A model generated the notes under the pieces. The model saw only the letters and a list, made by a program, of their open reading frames with translations, ran no database searches and had not been told where the DNA came from. A DNA stretch of 25,543 nucleotides from Desulfobulbaceae bacterium. Lineage in GTDB: Bacteria > Desulfobacterota > Desulfobulbia > Desulfobulbales > SURF-16. Every line of letters begins with the position of its first letter. Position 1 is the stretch's first letter. Below, piece after piece: positions 1 to 9,187 of this stretch. The position numbers were made by a program, and so were the translations under genes. Location: the NCBI GenBank assembly GCA_021160685.1, contig JAGHCC010000169.1:1-25543 (forward strand). Direction: 5' to 3'.

Positions 1-1893
1 GTTCTGTTCCAGCCTGACCTGGACAACTCCCCGGACGGAATTAACCGCATAAATCCCATCGGCTTCAAGGAGATCATGCTCATGCAGCACCTTCTCCCTG
101 ACCCTTTCCCCGTTTTTTTCCAAAAGAAAGCGCCGCATGACACCCCCCAGCAGCCCGCATTCAATGGGCGGCGTGAAAAACATCTGCCCTTTCCTGATAA
201 AAATGTTGGTGATGCTGCCTTCGGTAACCTCCTCCCGTTCATTACAAAAAATTACCTCAAAACAGCCCCCATCAACCGCCTTTGTTCTTTCCGTATTGTA
301 GAGTTCCCGCATCGTTGTCTTATGAAACAGGGAGATCTGCCGAGAATCCGTCTTTTTCCCGGAAAAACGGATCAGGGAAAGATCAACGGTTGGGATATCA
401 TCTTGAAAAAAGGTGTTGCGCGGGGCGGAGCATGGAAAGGAACTGAGTTCCAGCCGGCCATCCTTGTGAAGAAGCAGGCGGACACGTTGAGGTGTTTTCC
501 ATGAAAATATTTCTTCCTGATTACGCAAGGCTTGACTGACCTGTTCCCGGCCGACCCGGAAAAAAAAGTAACGGGCTGAATTCAAAAGCCGGTCAAGATG
601 AAAATCAAGCAGCCAGAAACCCTGGCCCGTCTGCCAGAGAATGGTTTCAATGAGTTGAAAATCAGGCAAAGGGTTGGTCAGAAAATGACCTTTGAGTTTA
701 CATTCCCGCCATTCCTGCCCGGGATCAGAATCGGAAATGATACCGGAACCAATTCCCATTTCACCCTTGTTTTCTTCCAGAACCACGGTTCGGATGGGGA
801 CATTAAAACAACAATCACCATCCGGCCTGATATAGCCAATGGCGCCGGTATAAATTCCCCGGGGAACTGATTCAAGTTCATGGATAATTTCCATGGTATG
901 AATCTTAGGCGCGCCGGTCACCGAACCGCAGGGGAACAGGGCTCTGAACAGAGCGATGAGCGGGATGGAGGAGGGAATTTCACCGACAATGGTGGATGTC
1001 ATCTGATGCAGAGTCTCGTAGGTCTCGACATCAAAAAGCGACGACACGCTGACACGACCCATCCGGCCCAGATCGTTTCGCAGGAGATCAACGATCATGA
1101 CATTTTCACTTCTGTTTTTTATATCCAGCCCCAGGCAGCCGGCAATTGCCTCGTCCTCGGCCAGGGTCCGGCCCCGCCGGCTTGTCCCTTTCATGGGGCG
1201 TACCGTGCATCTGCTCCCCTCTTTCCTGAAAAAAAGTTCCGGCGAAAACGAGAGAACCCGCCGGCCGCCAAAGGTAAGATAAGCGGAGTATGAAACACTC
1301 TGATTTCGGCGCAGCCGCTGGTAAAGTTCATCAGGGGAACCTGCGAAGTCAAAGAGCAGTTTCAGAGTATAATTCACCTGATAGGTGTCGCCGGCAGCAA
1401 TATATTCCTTAATGCGATGAATTTTCTCCAGGTACTCCATTTTGTCCTGGCTGAAATGAAGATTGCTGATGACGCTGTCATTTTCCTGAATTTCCGCCTG
1501 AGTCGATGATGATGGCCATTGCCCGGAAATCGATTTCCCCAGCTGGTGATCAAAGACCGCCGGCGCCTCGAAAACAGCAAGGTGGGCCACAACAGTTTCC
1601 GGCTGCTGCCTGAACCGGGCAGACAGCACGGGTTCAAGGAGGTAGCCGAATTCATAGGCAAACCAGCCGGCAAGGTGGTATCCCTGATCCAGCTTTTCTT
1701 GGGCCTTTTGGAGAAATTGTTCGGGCTGTTGGCCGGCCGTGCAGGTGAGGTGCTCAACCGGATCAACGAACAGCAGGGAACACTGGTCTTCGTCCGTGAA
1801 CCGGGTCGTCTCGAAAAATGCAAATTCCCGCCCGGACAGGCCGGGGAGAAATTGCTGGAGGTCGTAAGAGGAAAATGGCGTCAATGTCTTCAT
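1..1893 (-). CDS. pabB: Aminodeoxychorismate synthase component I fused to class IV aminotransferase (PabB-PabC), 3' end cut off
   Basis: Reading the minus strand from ATG at 1893 gives an open frame that runs off the window at base 1 (631 codons seen). The N-terminal part is a chorismate-binding enzyme: PMKGTSRRG lies near residue 233 and the signature FPCGSVTGAPK near 320-330. After about residue 400 the protein becomes a class IV (PabC/branched-chain type) aminotransferase, with WLLDFHLDRL near 427 and the likely PLP lysine K525 in LFHKTTMREL. By family knowledge the first half makes 4-amino-4-deoxychorismate from chorismate and ammonia or glutamine, and the second half removes pyruvate to give p-aminobenzoate for folate. 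Such fusions are known, so the architecture is not new. The Shine-Dalgarno sequence before ATG is weak. Only the C-terminal end of the aminotransferase is missing. It diverges from the CBS-ACT gene. Confidence 0.93.
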   Translation of the reverse strand, partial: MKTLTPFSSYDLQQFLPGLSGREFAFFETTRFTDEDQCSLLFVDPVEHLTCTAGQQPEQFLQKAQEKLDQGYHLAGWFAYEFGYLLEPVLSARFRQQPETVVAHLAVFEAPAVFDHQLGKSISGQWPSSSTQAEIQENDSVISNLHFSQDKMEYLEKIHRIKEYIAAGDTYQVNYTLKLLFDFAGSPDELYQRLRRNQSVSYSAYLTFGGRRVLSFSPELFFRKEGSRCTVRPMKGTSRRGRTLAEDEAIAGCLGLDIKNRSENVMIVDLLRNDLGRMGRVSVSSLFDVETYETLHQMTSTIVGEIPSSIPLIALFRALFPCGSVTGAPKIHTMEIIHELESVPRGIYTGAIGYIRPDGDCCFNVPIRTVVLEENKGEMGIGSGIISDSDPGQEWRECKLKGHFLTNPLPDFQLIETILWQTGQGFWLLDFHLDRLLNSARYFFFRVGREQVSQALRNQEEIFSWKTPQRVRLLLHKDGRLELSSFPCSAPRNTFFQDDIPTVDLSLIRFSGKKTDSRQISLFHKTTMRELYNTERTKAVDGGCFEVIFCNEREEVTEGSITNIFIRKGQMFFTPPIECGLLGGVMRRFLLEKNGERVREKVLHEHDLLEADGIYAVNSVRGVVQVRLEQN

Positions 1894-2207
1894 AAATCGT
1901 GGGTATTTACCTGCCGAATCGCAGCCTCTATTTACTTCCGACCGATAAAAAAATCAATTAACCTCTCCAAGAAAATAAATTCCTTAAAATTCCCATCACG
2001 AATTCCTGGCAATCAATTAACACTGATCTGATCTTTTTTCCCTTTCCACAGAAGAAAAAGAGACAAAATCTTGCGGGATTGGCGGGAATATCTTATAAGG
2101 TTGGTGAAATATATTTTCTAACTTTTTCATTAAGAAAGCTGCCGGTCGGGATGTCGAAGTTTTCCAGCCCCGCCGGATGATCAATATACAGAAGGAGGAA
2201 GCACATA
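1894..2207. other. Divergent intergenic region, pabB / CBS-ACT gene
   Basis: This 314-bp spacer between divergent genes is AT-rich in its first half. Its recognisable content is the plus-strand promoter at 2071-2099 and the AAGGAGG ribosome binding site at 2192-2198 for the CBS-ACT gene. I see no convincing minus-strand promoter for pabB and no structured RNA. Confidence 0.6.
2071..2099 (+). promoter_or_regulatory. Sigma-70-type promoter of the CBS-ACT gene
   Basis: The -35 box TTGCGG (2071-2076) and -10 box TATAAG (2094-2099) are separated by exactly 17 bp. They lie about 110 bp before the start codon, implying a leader of roughly 100 nt. The -10 matches the consensus at 5 of 6 positions and the -35 at 3 of 6. 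Confidence 0.5.
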
Positions 2208-2891
2208 ATGCTGATTAGAGACTGGATGGCGAAAGACGTCCTGACTGTGGACGAAAACACCTCGCTGATGCGGGCCACCCGGATGATGAAGGAAAATACA
2301 ATCCGGCGGCTGCCTGTTGTCTCCCATGGTAAATTAAGCGGAATTATCACCGATCGTGATGTTAAGGATGCCTCGCCCTCAAAAACAACCTCGCTTGATG
2401 TCCATGAACTCTATTATCTTCTTTCCGAAATGAAGGTAAAAGATGTCATGACCCCAAGCCCCATGACCCTTCACGGTGATGATTCCCTGGAAAAAGCAGC
2501 GCTGATCATGCTGGAAAGCCGAATCTCCGGCATTCCGGTGGCTGATGACTCCGGGCATCTTACCGGTCTGCTCAGTGAAACAGATGTTTTACGTGGTTTT
2601 ATCCGCAGCACCGGCATTAAGAACGGGGCCATGCAGTATATCTTTGATCTGGAGGACAAGCCGGGTTCGGTCACTGAGGTGATTAAGACGATGCGTGATT
2701 TCAAGGCGCGAATCCTCAGTGTAATGACCTCTTTCGAGGATGTTGAAGAGGGGATGAAGCGGGTATCAATCCGGGTTGATGGCGGAGATGATGATCGTAT
2801 CGATGATTTGACCAAACAGTTGCAAGACAACGTTCAGGTGCTCTTTTATGCCCGTGACGATCTGACAAATCTCCCTGCAAAAAACAAATAA
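2208..2891 (+). CDS. CBS-domain pair plus ACT domain protein (AcuB-like)
   Basis: A 227-residue soluble protein. Two CBS motifs are visible, at about residues 7-60 (DWMAKDVLTV... IRRLPVVSHGKLSGIITDRDV) and 77-135 (VKDVMTPSPMTL... ISGIPVADDSGHLTGLLSETDVL). An ACT-like domain starts near 145 (YIFDLEDKPGSVTEVIKTMRD). CBS pairs bind adenosine nucleotides and ACT domains bind small ligands, usually amino acids, so this is a ligand-sensing regulatory protein. The layout matches AcuB-type proteins, but the acuC/acuA neighbours are absent, so I do not use that symbol. The start is well supported by AAGGAGG 9 nt upstream. It is a single-gene unit with its own promoter and a strong terminator, convergent with the M41-like protease gene. 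Confidence 0.9.
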   Translation: MLIRDWMAKDVLTVDENTSLMRATRMMKENTIRRLPVVSHGKLSGIITDRDVKDASPSKTTSLDVHELYYLLSEMKVKDVMTPSPMTLHGDDSLEKAALIMLESRISGIPVADDSGHLTGLLSETDVLRGFIRSTGIKNGAMQYIFDLEDKPGSVTEVIKTMRDFKARILSVMTSFEDVEEGMKRVSIRVDGGDDDRIDDLTKQLQDNVQVLFYARDDLTNLPAKNK

Positions 2892-2922
2892 AGTAACAAA
2901 TTACAATTTTTTGGCGGCAATT

Positions 2923-2965
2923 GCGGAGAAAATTTTTAAAAAATTTTCTCCGCTGTTTTTCTTCT
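2923..2965 (+). terminator. Rho-independent terminator after the CBS-ACT gene
   Basis: Bases 2923-2953 form a nearly perfect palindrome: arms of 15 bp (GCGGAGAAAATTTTT and its reverse complement) around one base, so in practice about 12 bp with a small loop. A T-rich run follows on the plus strand. It ends 22 bp before the convergent M41-like gene's stop. The minus-strand continuation is not T-rich, so it probably works in one direction. Confidence 0.8.
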
Positions 2966-2974
2966 CCTCTCCCT

Positions 2975-5434
2975 TCAACCCTTCATAATTACTTCAAGCT
3001 CATCTCCGTCGACGATCTCCTTTTTAATCAGGACAGCCGCCAATTTTTCTATCTTCTCCCAGTGTCGCTCCACCAGCTTTTCCGCCTTGACCGTGGCATC
3101 ACCAATCCACCGGGACAAGGCCTTTTCAATTTCTTGCCGAAAAAACTGCTTACTGACATTCTGGGCCAGAGTGTCAAAATGAATAGGGCCAAGTTCCTCA
3201 TCCATTCCCATATTGGCGATAGCCACATAGGCATGACGAGTTGCCTCTTCCAGGTCGTTTGCCGCCCCCGAGTCAATCCCTTTATCTCCGAATTCCCTCA
3301 CTTCCGCCATTCGGCCGGCCAGCAGGACACAAATATTATTAAAAACCTCTTTCCTGGAAACATTGCCGGCAAAATCTTCAGTTGAATATGAGATAAAACC
3401 CAAACTTTGCAGTCTCGGCGTTATGGTCACCTGTTCGATCTTGATATCCGGCAGCAGCAGGGAAGAAAGCACCGCATGACCGGCCTCATGATAAGCGGTC
3501 ATCCTGAGATCTTCTTCCAGATTTCTGATCCGTGTTTTTTCAAGTCTGGTGCCATACTTGATGATATTGATCTGTTCAATCAAAATCTCTTCGCTGATAA
3601 AGTCAAGACCGTTACGGATGGCCGCAAGCGATGCTTCCTTGCCGATCCGCTGCAGATCATAGCCATTCATTCCAGAGATATAACGAGCCACCCTTTCAGC
3701 GTCTATTTTACCGTCATTTGGTTTTTCCAGTATTTTTTCGATGAAAAATTTCCTGGCCTCCTTATCTAATTCCGGCACCTCGACAAAAAGATCAATTCTG
3801 TCCGGCGCTATCAACAGGGGACTCACCTCATCACGATTCTGAGCCGTGGCAAAGGTAAAGACAAATTCATCCGGATCAGTGGGCAGGCTGTCGAGCTCCA
3901 AAACCAATGGGTCCACCGGCATATAGGCATAGACCCCATCGACAAGCCCCTTCACATCAACCCCATCCAGGAAAACAATGCTTGGCGCGAACTCACGGGC
4001 TTTCTGATACACCAGCCAGATATAATTGGGATCAAAAAGATCACTGCGGGAAACATAGATGTAGGGCCGGCCGGCTTCCCTGGCAAACGCCTTACCAAAC
4101 ATTGTTTTCACTACACCTGCCGGGCCATGCAGCAGCATCCCCCTGGGGAGGTCAATGGCAAATTCCCTGACCAGTTCCGGGTTCTGGAGAATACCGATAA
4201 TCTCTTTAAATGTTTTTTTAATGGGCTCATTACCGGCAATATCATCAAAACACACAGATGAAAATTCCACAGCCGGCAGATCTTCCTGAAAGACCCCCTT
4301 GACCGGGGGCAATTTTTTCAGTTCTGCCTGTTCAAGGGTGATCAGCACCGTGTTCGCCTTTTCCTCCTCCTTCCAGCTTAACTCCACGGTCTCATTTCTC
4401 TTGAATAATTTCCGGACCAGCAGATCACCTTCCTGCAAAATTTCGTTCAAAAAAACCTTAACCTGCTGAGATGGTCTGAAAATAATTCTTGCCGGCAGCT
4501 TGTCAGTGTCCCGGATACATTGGGTCATTTTTGCCAAAATAATGTCCGGCAACTTCCGCCGAACCCTTTTTACATTGATAACAGGGGCAAAAGAGAGGGT
4601 CAACAGGGTCATGAGCTCTTTACGATCCTGCCATTCAAGCGTAATCCGGCTCTTGTCCAGCAGGCTTTTCGCCAGTAAATCCAGGGTGGCGGAACCGATA
4701 CGGACCATTGACGCCAGACTGAGTTTATTGAAAAGAACAAGATCATTGCGGGACATGACGGCAAGGAGCTTTGGCACAATGGCATCCTGAATCAATTCGT
4801 AAACAACTTTTTTCTCCTTTGAAACGGCCGCCATCATCAGCGATTGGGCTCTGACCTTATTTTTTTTGAAAGAATCAAGAAACTCTTTGTTCTGATACAG
4901 AACACTGCCAAGCGTGGAGGTAAAAACAAAGACAACCTCGCTGCAATCAAGGCCACTCTCATGATCGCTTGCTGTTATCAGATCGAGAAGGGCGAGCTGC
5001 AGCTGATTATCCGCTTTCTCGATAGAGTCAAAGACGATGACCGATTTAGGCTCTTTTTTTAGAAATCTGACCAGTTTTCCTTCCTGGACTTCATCATGGA
5101 CAAACTTGTGGCCAAGAAGTGTTCCCGCCTCCTCCGGCTCCGCATACTGCTCCATATCAAAAATCTTGAACCCTTTAATCTCATCAACATGTTCACTTAG
5201 CAATCGAGCCAGATAATTTTTGCCAACTGTTTCCGGCCCCAGAAAGGTAAAAATTGCCTTAGGCGGGGCTTCAATAGGCTTAAAGGCCATATGAATAAAG
5301 GCATCGATGACTTCATCAATGGCTTCATCCTGGTCAAAAATAATCGTTTTGAGCCGAGACCGAAGTTTTTCGAATTTTTCAAAAATATTTAGATTTGCAG
5401 TAGTCTGTTTCAATTCTTTTCCCGGTTTCCTCAC
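2975..5434 (-). CDS. FtsH/M41-like zinc metalloprotease with a fused Clp-like domain and two degenerate AAA+ modules
   Basis: An 819-residue protein starting at GTG, 2 nt after the DUF4139 stop; there is no strong Shine-Dalgarno, so translational coupling is likely. Residues 25-310 resemble the second AAA+ domain of ClpA/ClpB, but Walker A reads GPETVGKN (66-73) and Walker B VIVFDSIEKA, with serine (S137) for the catalytic glutamate. Residues 395-625 resemble the FtsH AAA+ domain, also damaged: GPAGVVKT (437-444), Walker B IVFLDGVD with G491 for glutamate, the usual RPGRFDR changed to APDRIDL, and the FVG pore loop apparently lost. Residues 640-819 are an M41 peptidase with HEAGH (649-653) and the third zinc ligand D727 in SGAANDLEEAT intact. 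The N-terminal membrane helices of FtsH are absent. Inference: a soluble protease with little or no ATP turnover, perhaps driven by a partner or acting on unfolded substrates. FtsH ancestry is certain; function is not. Confidence 0.88.
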   Translation of the reverse strand: MRKPGKELKQTTANLNIFEKFEKLRSRLKTIIFDQDEAIDEVIDAFIHMAFKPIEAPPKAIFTFLGPETVGKNYLARLLSEHVDEIKGFKIFDMEQYAEPEEAGTLLGHKFVHDEVQEGKLVRFLKKEPKSVIVFDSIEKADNQLQLALLDLITASDHESGLDCSEVVFVFTSTLGSVLYQNKEFLDSFKKNKVRAQSLMMAAVSKEKKVVYELIQDAIVPKLLAVMSRNDLVLFNKLSLASMVRIGSATLDLLAKSLLDKSRITLEWQDRKELMTLLTLSFAPVINVKRVRRKLPDIILAKMTQCIRDTDKLPARIIFRPSQQVKVFLNEILQEGDLLVRKLFKRNETVELSWKEEEKANTVLITLEQAELKKLPPVKGVFQEDLPAVEFSSVCFDDIAGNEPIKKTFKEIIGILQNPELVREFAIDLPRGMLLHGPAGVVKTMFGKAFAREAGRPYIYVSRSDLFDPNYIWLVYQKAREFAPSIVFLDGVDVKGLVDGVYAYMPVDPLVLELDSLPTDPDEFVFTFATAQNRDEVSPLLIAPDRIDLFVEVPELDKEARKFFIEKILEKPNDGKIDAERVARYISGMNGYDLQRIGKEASLAAIRNGLDFISEEILIEQINIIKYGTRLEKTRIRNLEEDLRMTAYHEAGHAVLSSLLLPDIKIEQVTITPRLQSLGFISYSTEDFAGNVSRKEVFNNICVLLAGRMAEVREFGDKGIDSGAANDLEEATRHAYVAIANMGMDEELGPIHFDTLAQNVSKQFFRQEIEKALSRWIGDATVKAEKLVERHWEKIEKLAAVLIKKEIVDGDELEVIMKG

Positions 5435-5436
5435 TA

Positions 5437-6867
5437 TTAGTACTTTACCCGCACCGTATATGTCAGGGTTGCCTTGCCCTGGGCCGGAACCGGCACATAC
5501 CAGACAGCCCTATGACTTGCCGGTTTTTTATGTTTGTGAGATTCCTGACGCATTTCCCAGTCACCAGGAATCGGCTCGACAACTTTAACGGTTATGGCCT
5601 CTTTCTTGGCATTTTTCAAATCAATCTGAAAACTGCTGTCATAGACATAATGATAGCGGGAAAACCCGCTGATCTTCTTAAAATCCGTCTGTTTTTTATC
5701 GGCGGTCACATCAAAGGCATCGCCGAGCTTGAGGCGAATCGTTTCATTTTCCGGGGTATGATCAATGCGGTCTTCACCGATAAACTGCAGAGAAGCCTTG
5801 GAATCCTTTTTGTAAACCCGGATGACACCCTTGGGCATGGGCAGGCCGAGATTATTCTCCCTGCTGTTTTTCACTTCCACAGAAACACCGATTTTGATCT
5901 TCTTTTCTATTTCATCATACCGGCTCTGGTAATAGTAGTCGCTTCCACGGAGAACAAATTCCTTTTTGCAGGGAATCCGGCTTGCCTGGAGAAGGGCAAC
6001 CTGTTTTGTCTGGTTATCCTTGATTGTTGTTGGCCGGGACAGGGAATAAAGATGATATTCAAACATTGATTCTTCGGCCATTGAAGCATTCATATCCGCC
6101 ATCATTACTGCAGCTTTTTGCTGATAACGGGCCAGTTGCCGCTGTTCCGGCGGCGCCTGATGCACGTCACCGGCCACGAGTTGCAGCCTGGCATAAGGGT
6201 AAGTCGTTCCGCTGCGGTTAGTCAGGGTCACCCAGCCGTTGATATCGAGCTCGTCATCCGTGGCATTGAGCTCCGCCACATAATCAGCCTGCCAGCTCAA
6301 GCCACCGGTCAGATAACTCAATTCCACATCCTGGAGTCCGTCTGTGGAACTGTTGACATGCAAAACCAGGGTGGGGCGGTCCCGCAGATTACCGGGAACA
6401 TTGGGAAAAACCAAACGACCGGGAATTCCCATCTCAATATGGTCGGCCATGCGGAGGACAACACCATCATTGACACTTAACACCTGGGCCGACTCCCTGC
6501 TTTCCTCACCGGTAGTCGGATGATTCCTGACCACGGTGACCTCCTTTCCAACATATTTTTTCAACAGGGCCTGGGGAGTGAGGAGATCAAATTCAAAATT
6601 CTGCTCAATCACATTGAGATCACGGGATTTTAACAGGGCGGTCTCAGGCCTTATCCGGGCGCTGACCTCCCTGAAGGCCAGACTGCTTTCACCGGCTGGC
6701 AGCAGGATGGCCCGCAGATCTTTGACAAGAGCAAGATTCTGGTTGTAAATCGTCACAGAAATGCTTTTCTGGTCATCAAGCGAGGTAACCTTCTCCTCGA
6801 GAGCCGCTCCCGCAGGTGACACTAAAAGCGATACAACAAAACATAAACCAGTGATTGTTCGTAACAT
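5437..6867 (-). CDS. Secreted DUF4139 domain protein
   Basis: A 476-residue exported protein. I start at ATG 6867 because CCTCCT at 6877-6882 (AGGAGG on the coding strand) sits 9 nt upstream; a longer TTG start at 6885 would lie inside that binding site. The first ~22 residues (MLRTITGLCFVVSLLVSPAGAA) form a Sec signal peptide ending near AGA. The mature part is a beta-rich DUF4139 protein, with the family-typical stretch LSYLTGGLSWQADYVAEL near residue 187. Relatives include proteins named mucoidy inhibitor A, but no biochemical role is established, so I assign none. It is first in a two-gene unit with the M41-like protease, separated by 2 nt. The protein should be periplasmic, the protease cytoplasmic. 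Confidence 0.85.
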   Translation of the reverse strand: MLRTITGLCFVVSLLVSPAGAALEEKVTSLDDQKSISVTIYNQNLALVKDLRAILLPAGESSLAFREVSARIRPETALLKSRDLNVIEQNFEFDLLTPQALLKKYVGKEVTVVRNHPTTGEESRESAQVLSVNDGVVLRMADHIEMGIPGRLVFPNVPGNLRDRPTLVLHVNSSTDGLQDVELSYLTGGLSWQADYVAELNATDDELDINGWVTLTNRSGTTYPYARLQLVAGDVHQAPPEQRQLARYQQKAAVMMADMNASMAEESMFEYHLYSLSRPTTIKDNQTKQVALLQASRIPCKKEFVLRGSDYYYQSRYDEIEKKIKIGVSVEVKNSRENNLGLPMPKGVIRVYKKDSKASLQFIGEDRIDHTPENETIRLKLGDAFDVTADKKQTDFKKISGFSRYHYVYDSSFQIDLKNAKKEAITVKVVEPIPGDWEMRQESHKHKKPASHRAVWYVPVPAQGKATLTYTVRVKY

Positions 6868-7139
6868 TTTACGACTCCTCCTCAAAATATCAATAACTTG
6901 AACCTGCGTGAATTAACCCACTAAAGCGGAAAAAAACATCAGATTTTTCAGGACTCTTTTCAGTACTCGCTTGGCGGGTGTAAGCGCCTTGTCTTAGAGG
7001 CTCATCCTTGTTTCAAAAGGAACTTCCAGTTTCTTGTTTTTTTTATGACAAGCTTTCAGGAGTAAGGCACTAAAGCCTGTCAGGCGTTTCCAGTCAACCA
7101 TTAAGCCTGTCGGCCATTCGAGAACCTGACCTGAATCCG

Positions 7140-9158
7140 TCAGTCAGCCAATCCGAGGGGCAACTGATCCTTTCTGAACGGCTGCCATGTAGATTTATCC
7201 CTGTTATCCGGATCGAATTTGCCGGTTGTATGATCAATGGGCAGAAAGGTGATTCCTTTGGGAACCTGAAAATCTCCGCCCGGATACATTTTTTCCGCTT
7301 TACGCATAAAATCAAGCCAAATCGGCGCACAGGCCCGGCCACCGGTTTCCTTTCTTCCCAGAGTCTTTTTTTTGTCGAACCCCATCCAGACGCCGGCTGC
7401 CAGTGACGGAGTATAGCCGACGAACCAGGCATCCCTGTTCTGATCTGTTGTGCCTGTCTTACCCGCTGAAGCTGACTGCAACCCCCAAGCCTTCTTTCCT
7501 GTTCCTTCGGCAATAACACTCTGAAGCAGATCCGTAATCTGGAACGCTGTGCGCGGGTCAAGGGCCGGAGTGGCAGACTGGTGATGCTCCAGCAAAATCT
7601 TTCCATCACAATCTTCAATCTTTGTAAAAAAAACCGGTTTGCTCCACTGTCCGCCATTGGCAAAAACCGTGTAGGCCGAGGTGATCTCCAACAGAGACAT
7701 CTCGGAAGATCCCAGGGCCAGGGAAAGATCCGGCCGCAATTCAGAGTGAATTCCCATCATTTCAGCCAGGTCAATCACCCCGTCAATGCCGATTTCCTGC
7801 AGCAACTTGATGGCGACGATATTACGCGACTGAACAAGACCACTCCAGAGGGTTGTCGGACCCTCAAATTTGTTATCAAAATTTTTCGGTTGCCATAAAC
7901 TTGAACCGGATCTTTTCAAGCTGAGAGGCGTATCATCTAAAAGAGAGGCGCCATTATACCCCCTGGTAAAAGCGGCGGCGTAGACAAGAGGTTTAAAAGC
8001 CGAGCCAGGCTGCCGTCTGGCCTGGGTTGCCCGGTTAAACTGGCTGCGGGAAAAATTAGTTCCCCCGGTCAAGGCACGAACCAGACCCGTTTTGACCTCC
8101 AAGACGACAAGGGCGGCCTGGGGCAATTTTTTTGAAGATGAAGACTGGCGAATTGCCCAATGGGCCACGCCTTTCTGGACAGCCAGATCAGCCTCGCGCT
8201 GCAGACGTTGATCCAGGCTAGTGTGGATGGTCAAACCGCCCTCAAACAACGCATCACGACCAAACTTTTTTCTTACCTCGTTACGGACCTGCTGAATAAA
8301 ATATTTTGCATCCAGAGGCGCGGTATCACTCCCGCCCCATACCAGGGTCTGCTTGAAAGCCCTGCGTGCAGCAGTGGGCGTGATAAAGCCTTCCTCCGCC
8401 ATCCTGTTCAGCACATAGGCCTGTCTTTTTTTAGCCCGCTTGTAATGCTTAAAAGGAGAATAACGGCTCGGAGCCTGGGGCAGGCCGGCAAGGATGGATA
8501 ACTCGGCGAGATTCAGATCCCGTGCCTTCTTGTCAAAATAAACATGGGCAGCCGCTTCCACGCCGTAGGCGCCCGCGCCAAGGTAAATCTGGTTCAGGTA
8601 AATCACGATGATTTCTTCCTTGGCCAGCATCTTATCTATACGATAGGCCAGGATGGCCTCCTTGACTTTCCTTGTATAGGTCTTTTCCGGTGTCAGCAGC
8701 AGGGAGCGGGCAACCTGCTGGGTGATGGTGCTGCCTCCCTGCTTCTTTCCCCCTTCCCTGACATTATGAATAATAGCTCGCAGGATTGACCAGCTGTCCA
8801 CCCCGGGATGCTGGTAAAACCGGTCATCCTCTGCCGCGATAAAAGCCTTTGGCAGAAGATCCGGCATTTCACTCAATGATATGACCCGCCTGTTCCGGGT
8901 AAAAATTCGATCTATTTCTTTTCCCTGGTTGTCAAGGATCAAAGTTGCCTGGGGCGGCCGATAACTCTCCAGGGAACTGATGTCAGGGATATTGAGAGCG
9001 ACAAAAACATAGAGAAGTGTACCGATAAACAAGGTCAACAGACCACAGATAAAAAACAGGTAGAATGAGAGATGGACATGGGTCCATTGCCAGATCCTGG
9101 TTTTTATTTGTTTCTTTTTTGGGGGAGTCGAGCGTTTTTTCGCTGGGCGTGATGTCAC
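7140..9158 (-). CDS. Class A penicillin-binding protein (PBP1A family)
   Basis: A bifunctional murein synthase of 672 residues from the GTG at 9158. A basic cytoplasmic tail precedes one membrane helix at about residues 30-55. The GT51 glycosyltransferase has EDDRFYQHPG with likely catalytic E110, and GGSTITQQ near 142. The transpeptidase carries all three motifs: SAFK (386-389), SRN (444-446) and KTGTT (567-571). It polymerises lipid II and cross-links peptides outside the inner membrane. A longer TTG start at 9218 is possible in frame, but it lies inside the terminator hairpin of the upstream cytochrome gene and has no ribosome binding site, whereas GTG 9158 has CGGAAAC just upstream. After the stop, 272 bp of non-coding sequence without a clear terminator precede the DUF4139 gene. 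Confidence 0.92.
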   Translation of the reverse strand: MTSRPAKKRSTPPKKKQIKTRIWQWTHVHLSFYLFFICGLLTLFIGTLLYVFVALNIPDISSLESYRPPQATLILDNQGKEIDRIFTRNRRVISLSEMPDLLPKAFIAAEDDRFYQHPGVDSWSILRAIIHNVREGGKKQGGSTITQQVARSLLLTPEKTYTRKVKEAILAYRIDKMLAKEEIIVIYLNQIYLGAGAYGVEAAAHVYFDKKARDLNLAELSILAGLPQAPSRYSPFKHYKRAKKRQAYVLNRMAEEGFITPTAARRAFKQTLVWGGSDTAPLDAKYFIQQVRNEVRKKFGRDALFEGGLTIHTSLDQRLQREADLAVQKGVAHWAIRQSSSSKKLPQAALVVLEVKTGLVRALTGGTNFSRSQFNRATQARRQPGSAFKPLVYAAAFTRGYNGASLLDDTPLSLKRSGSSLWQPKNFDNKFEGPTTLWSGLVQSRNIVAIKLLQEIGIDGVIDLAEMMGIHSELRPDLSLALGSSEMSLLEITSAYTVFANGGQWSKPVFFTKIEDCDGKILLEHHQSATPALDPRTAFQITDLLQSVIAEGTGKKAWGLQSASAGKTGTTDQNRDAWFVGYTPSLAAGVWMGFDKKKTLGRKETGGRACAPIWLDFMRKAEKMYPGGDFQVPKGITFLPIDHTTGKFDPDNRDKSTWQPFRKDQLPLGLAD

Positions 9159-9187
9159 TTTGTTTCCGGCGATACTGAAATGTCCAT

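Noticed and set aside
76..1293. Several plus-strand frames across the first 1.3 kb
   Set aside because: They lie opposite the minus-strand PabB-PabC frame, whose conserved motifs settle which strand is coding.
6886..7139. Terminator or small gene between the PBP and DUF4139 genes
   Set aside because: Only short palindromes (GCCTGTCAGGC) were seen, without a U-run or plausible frame.
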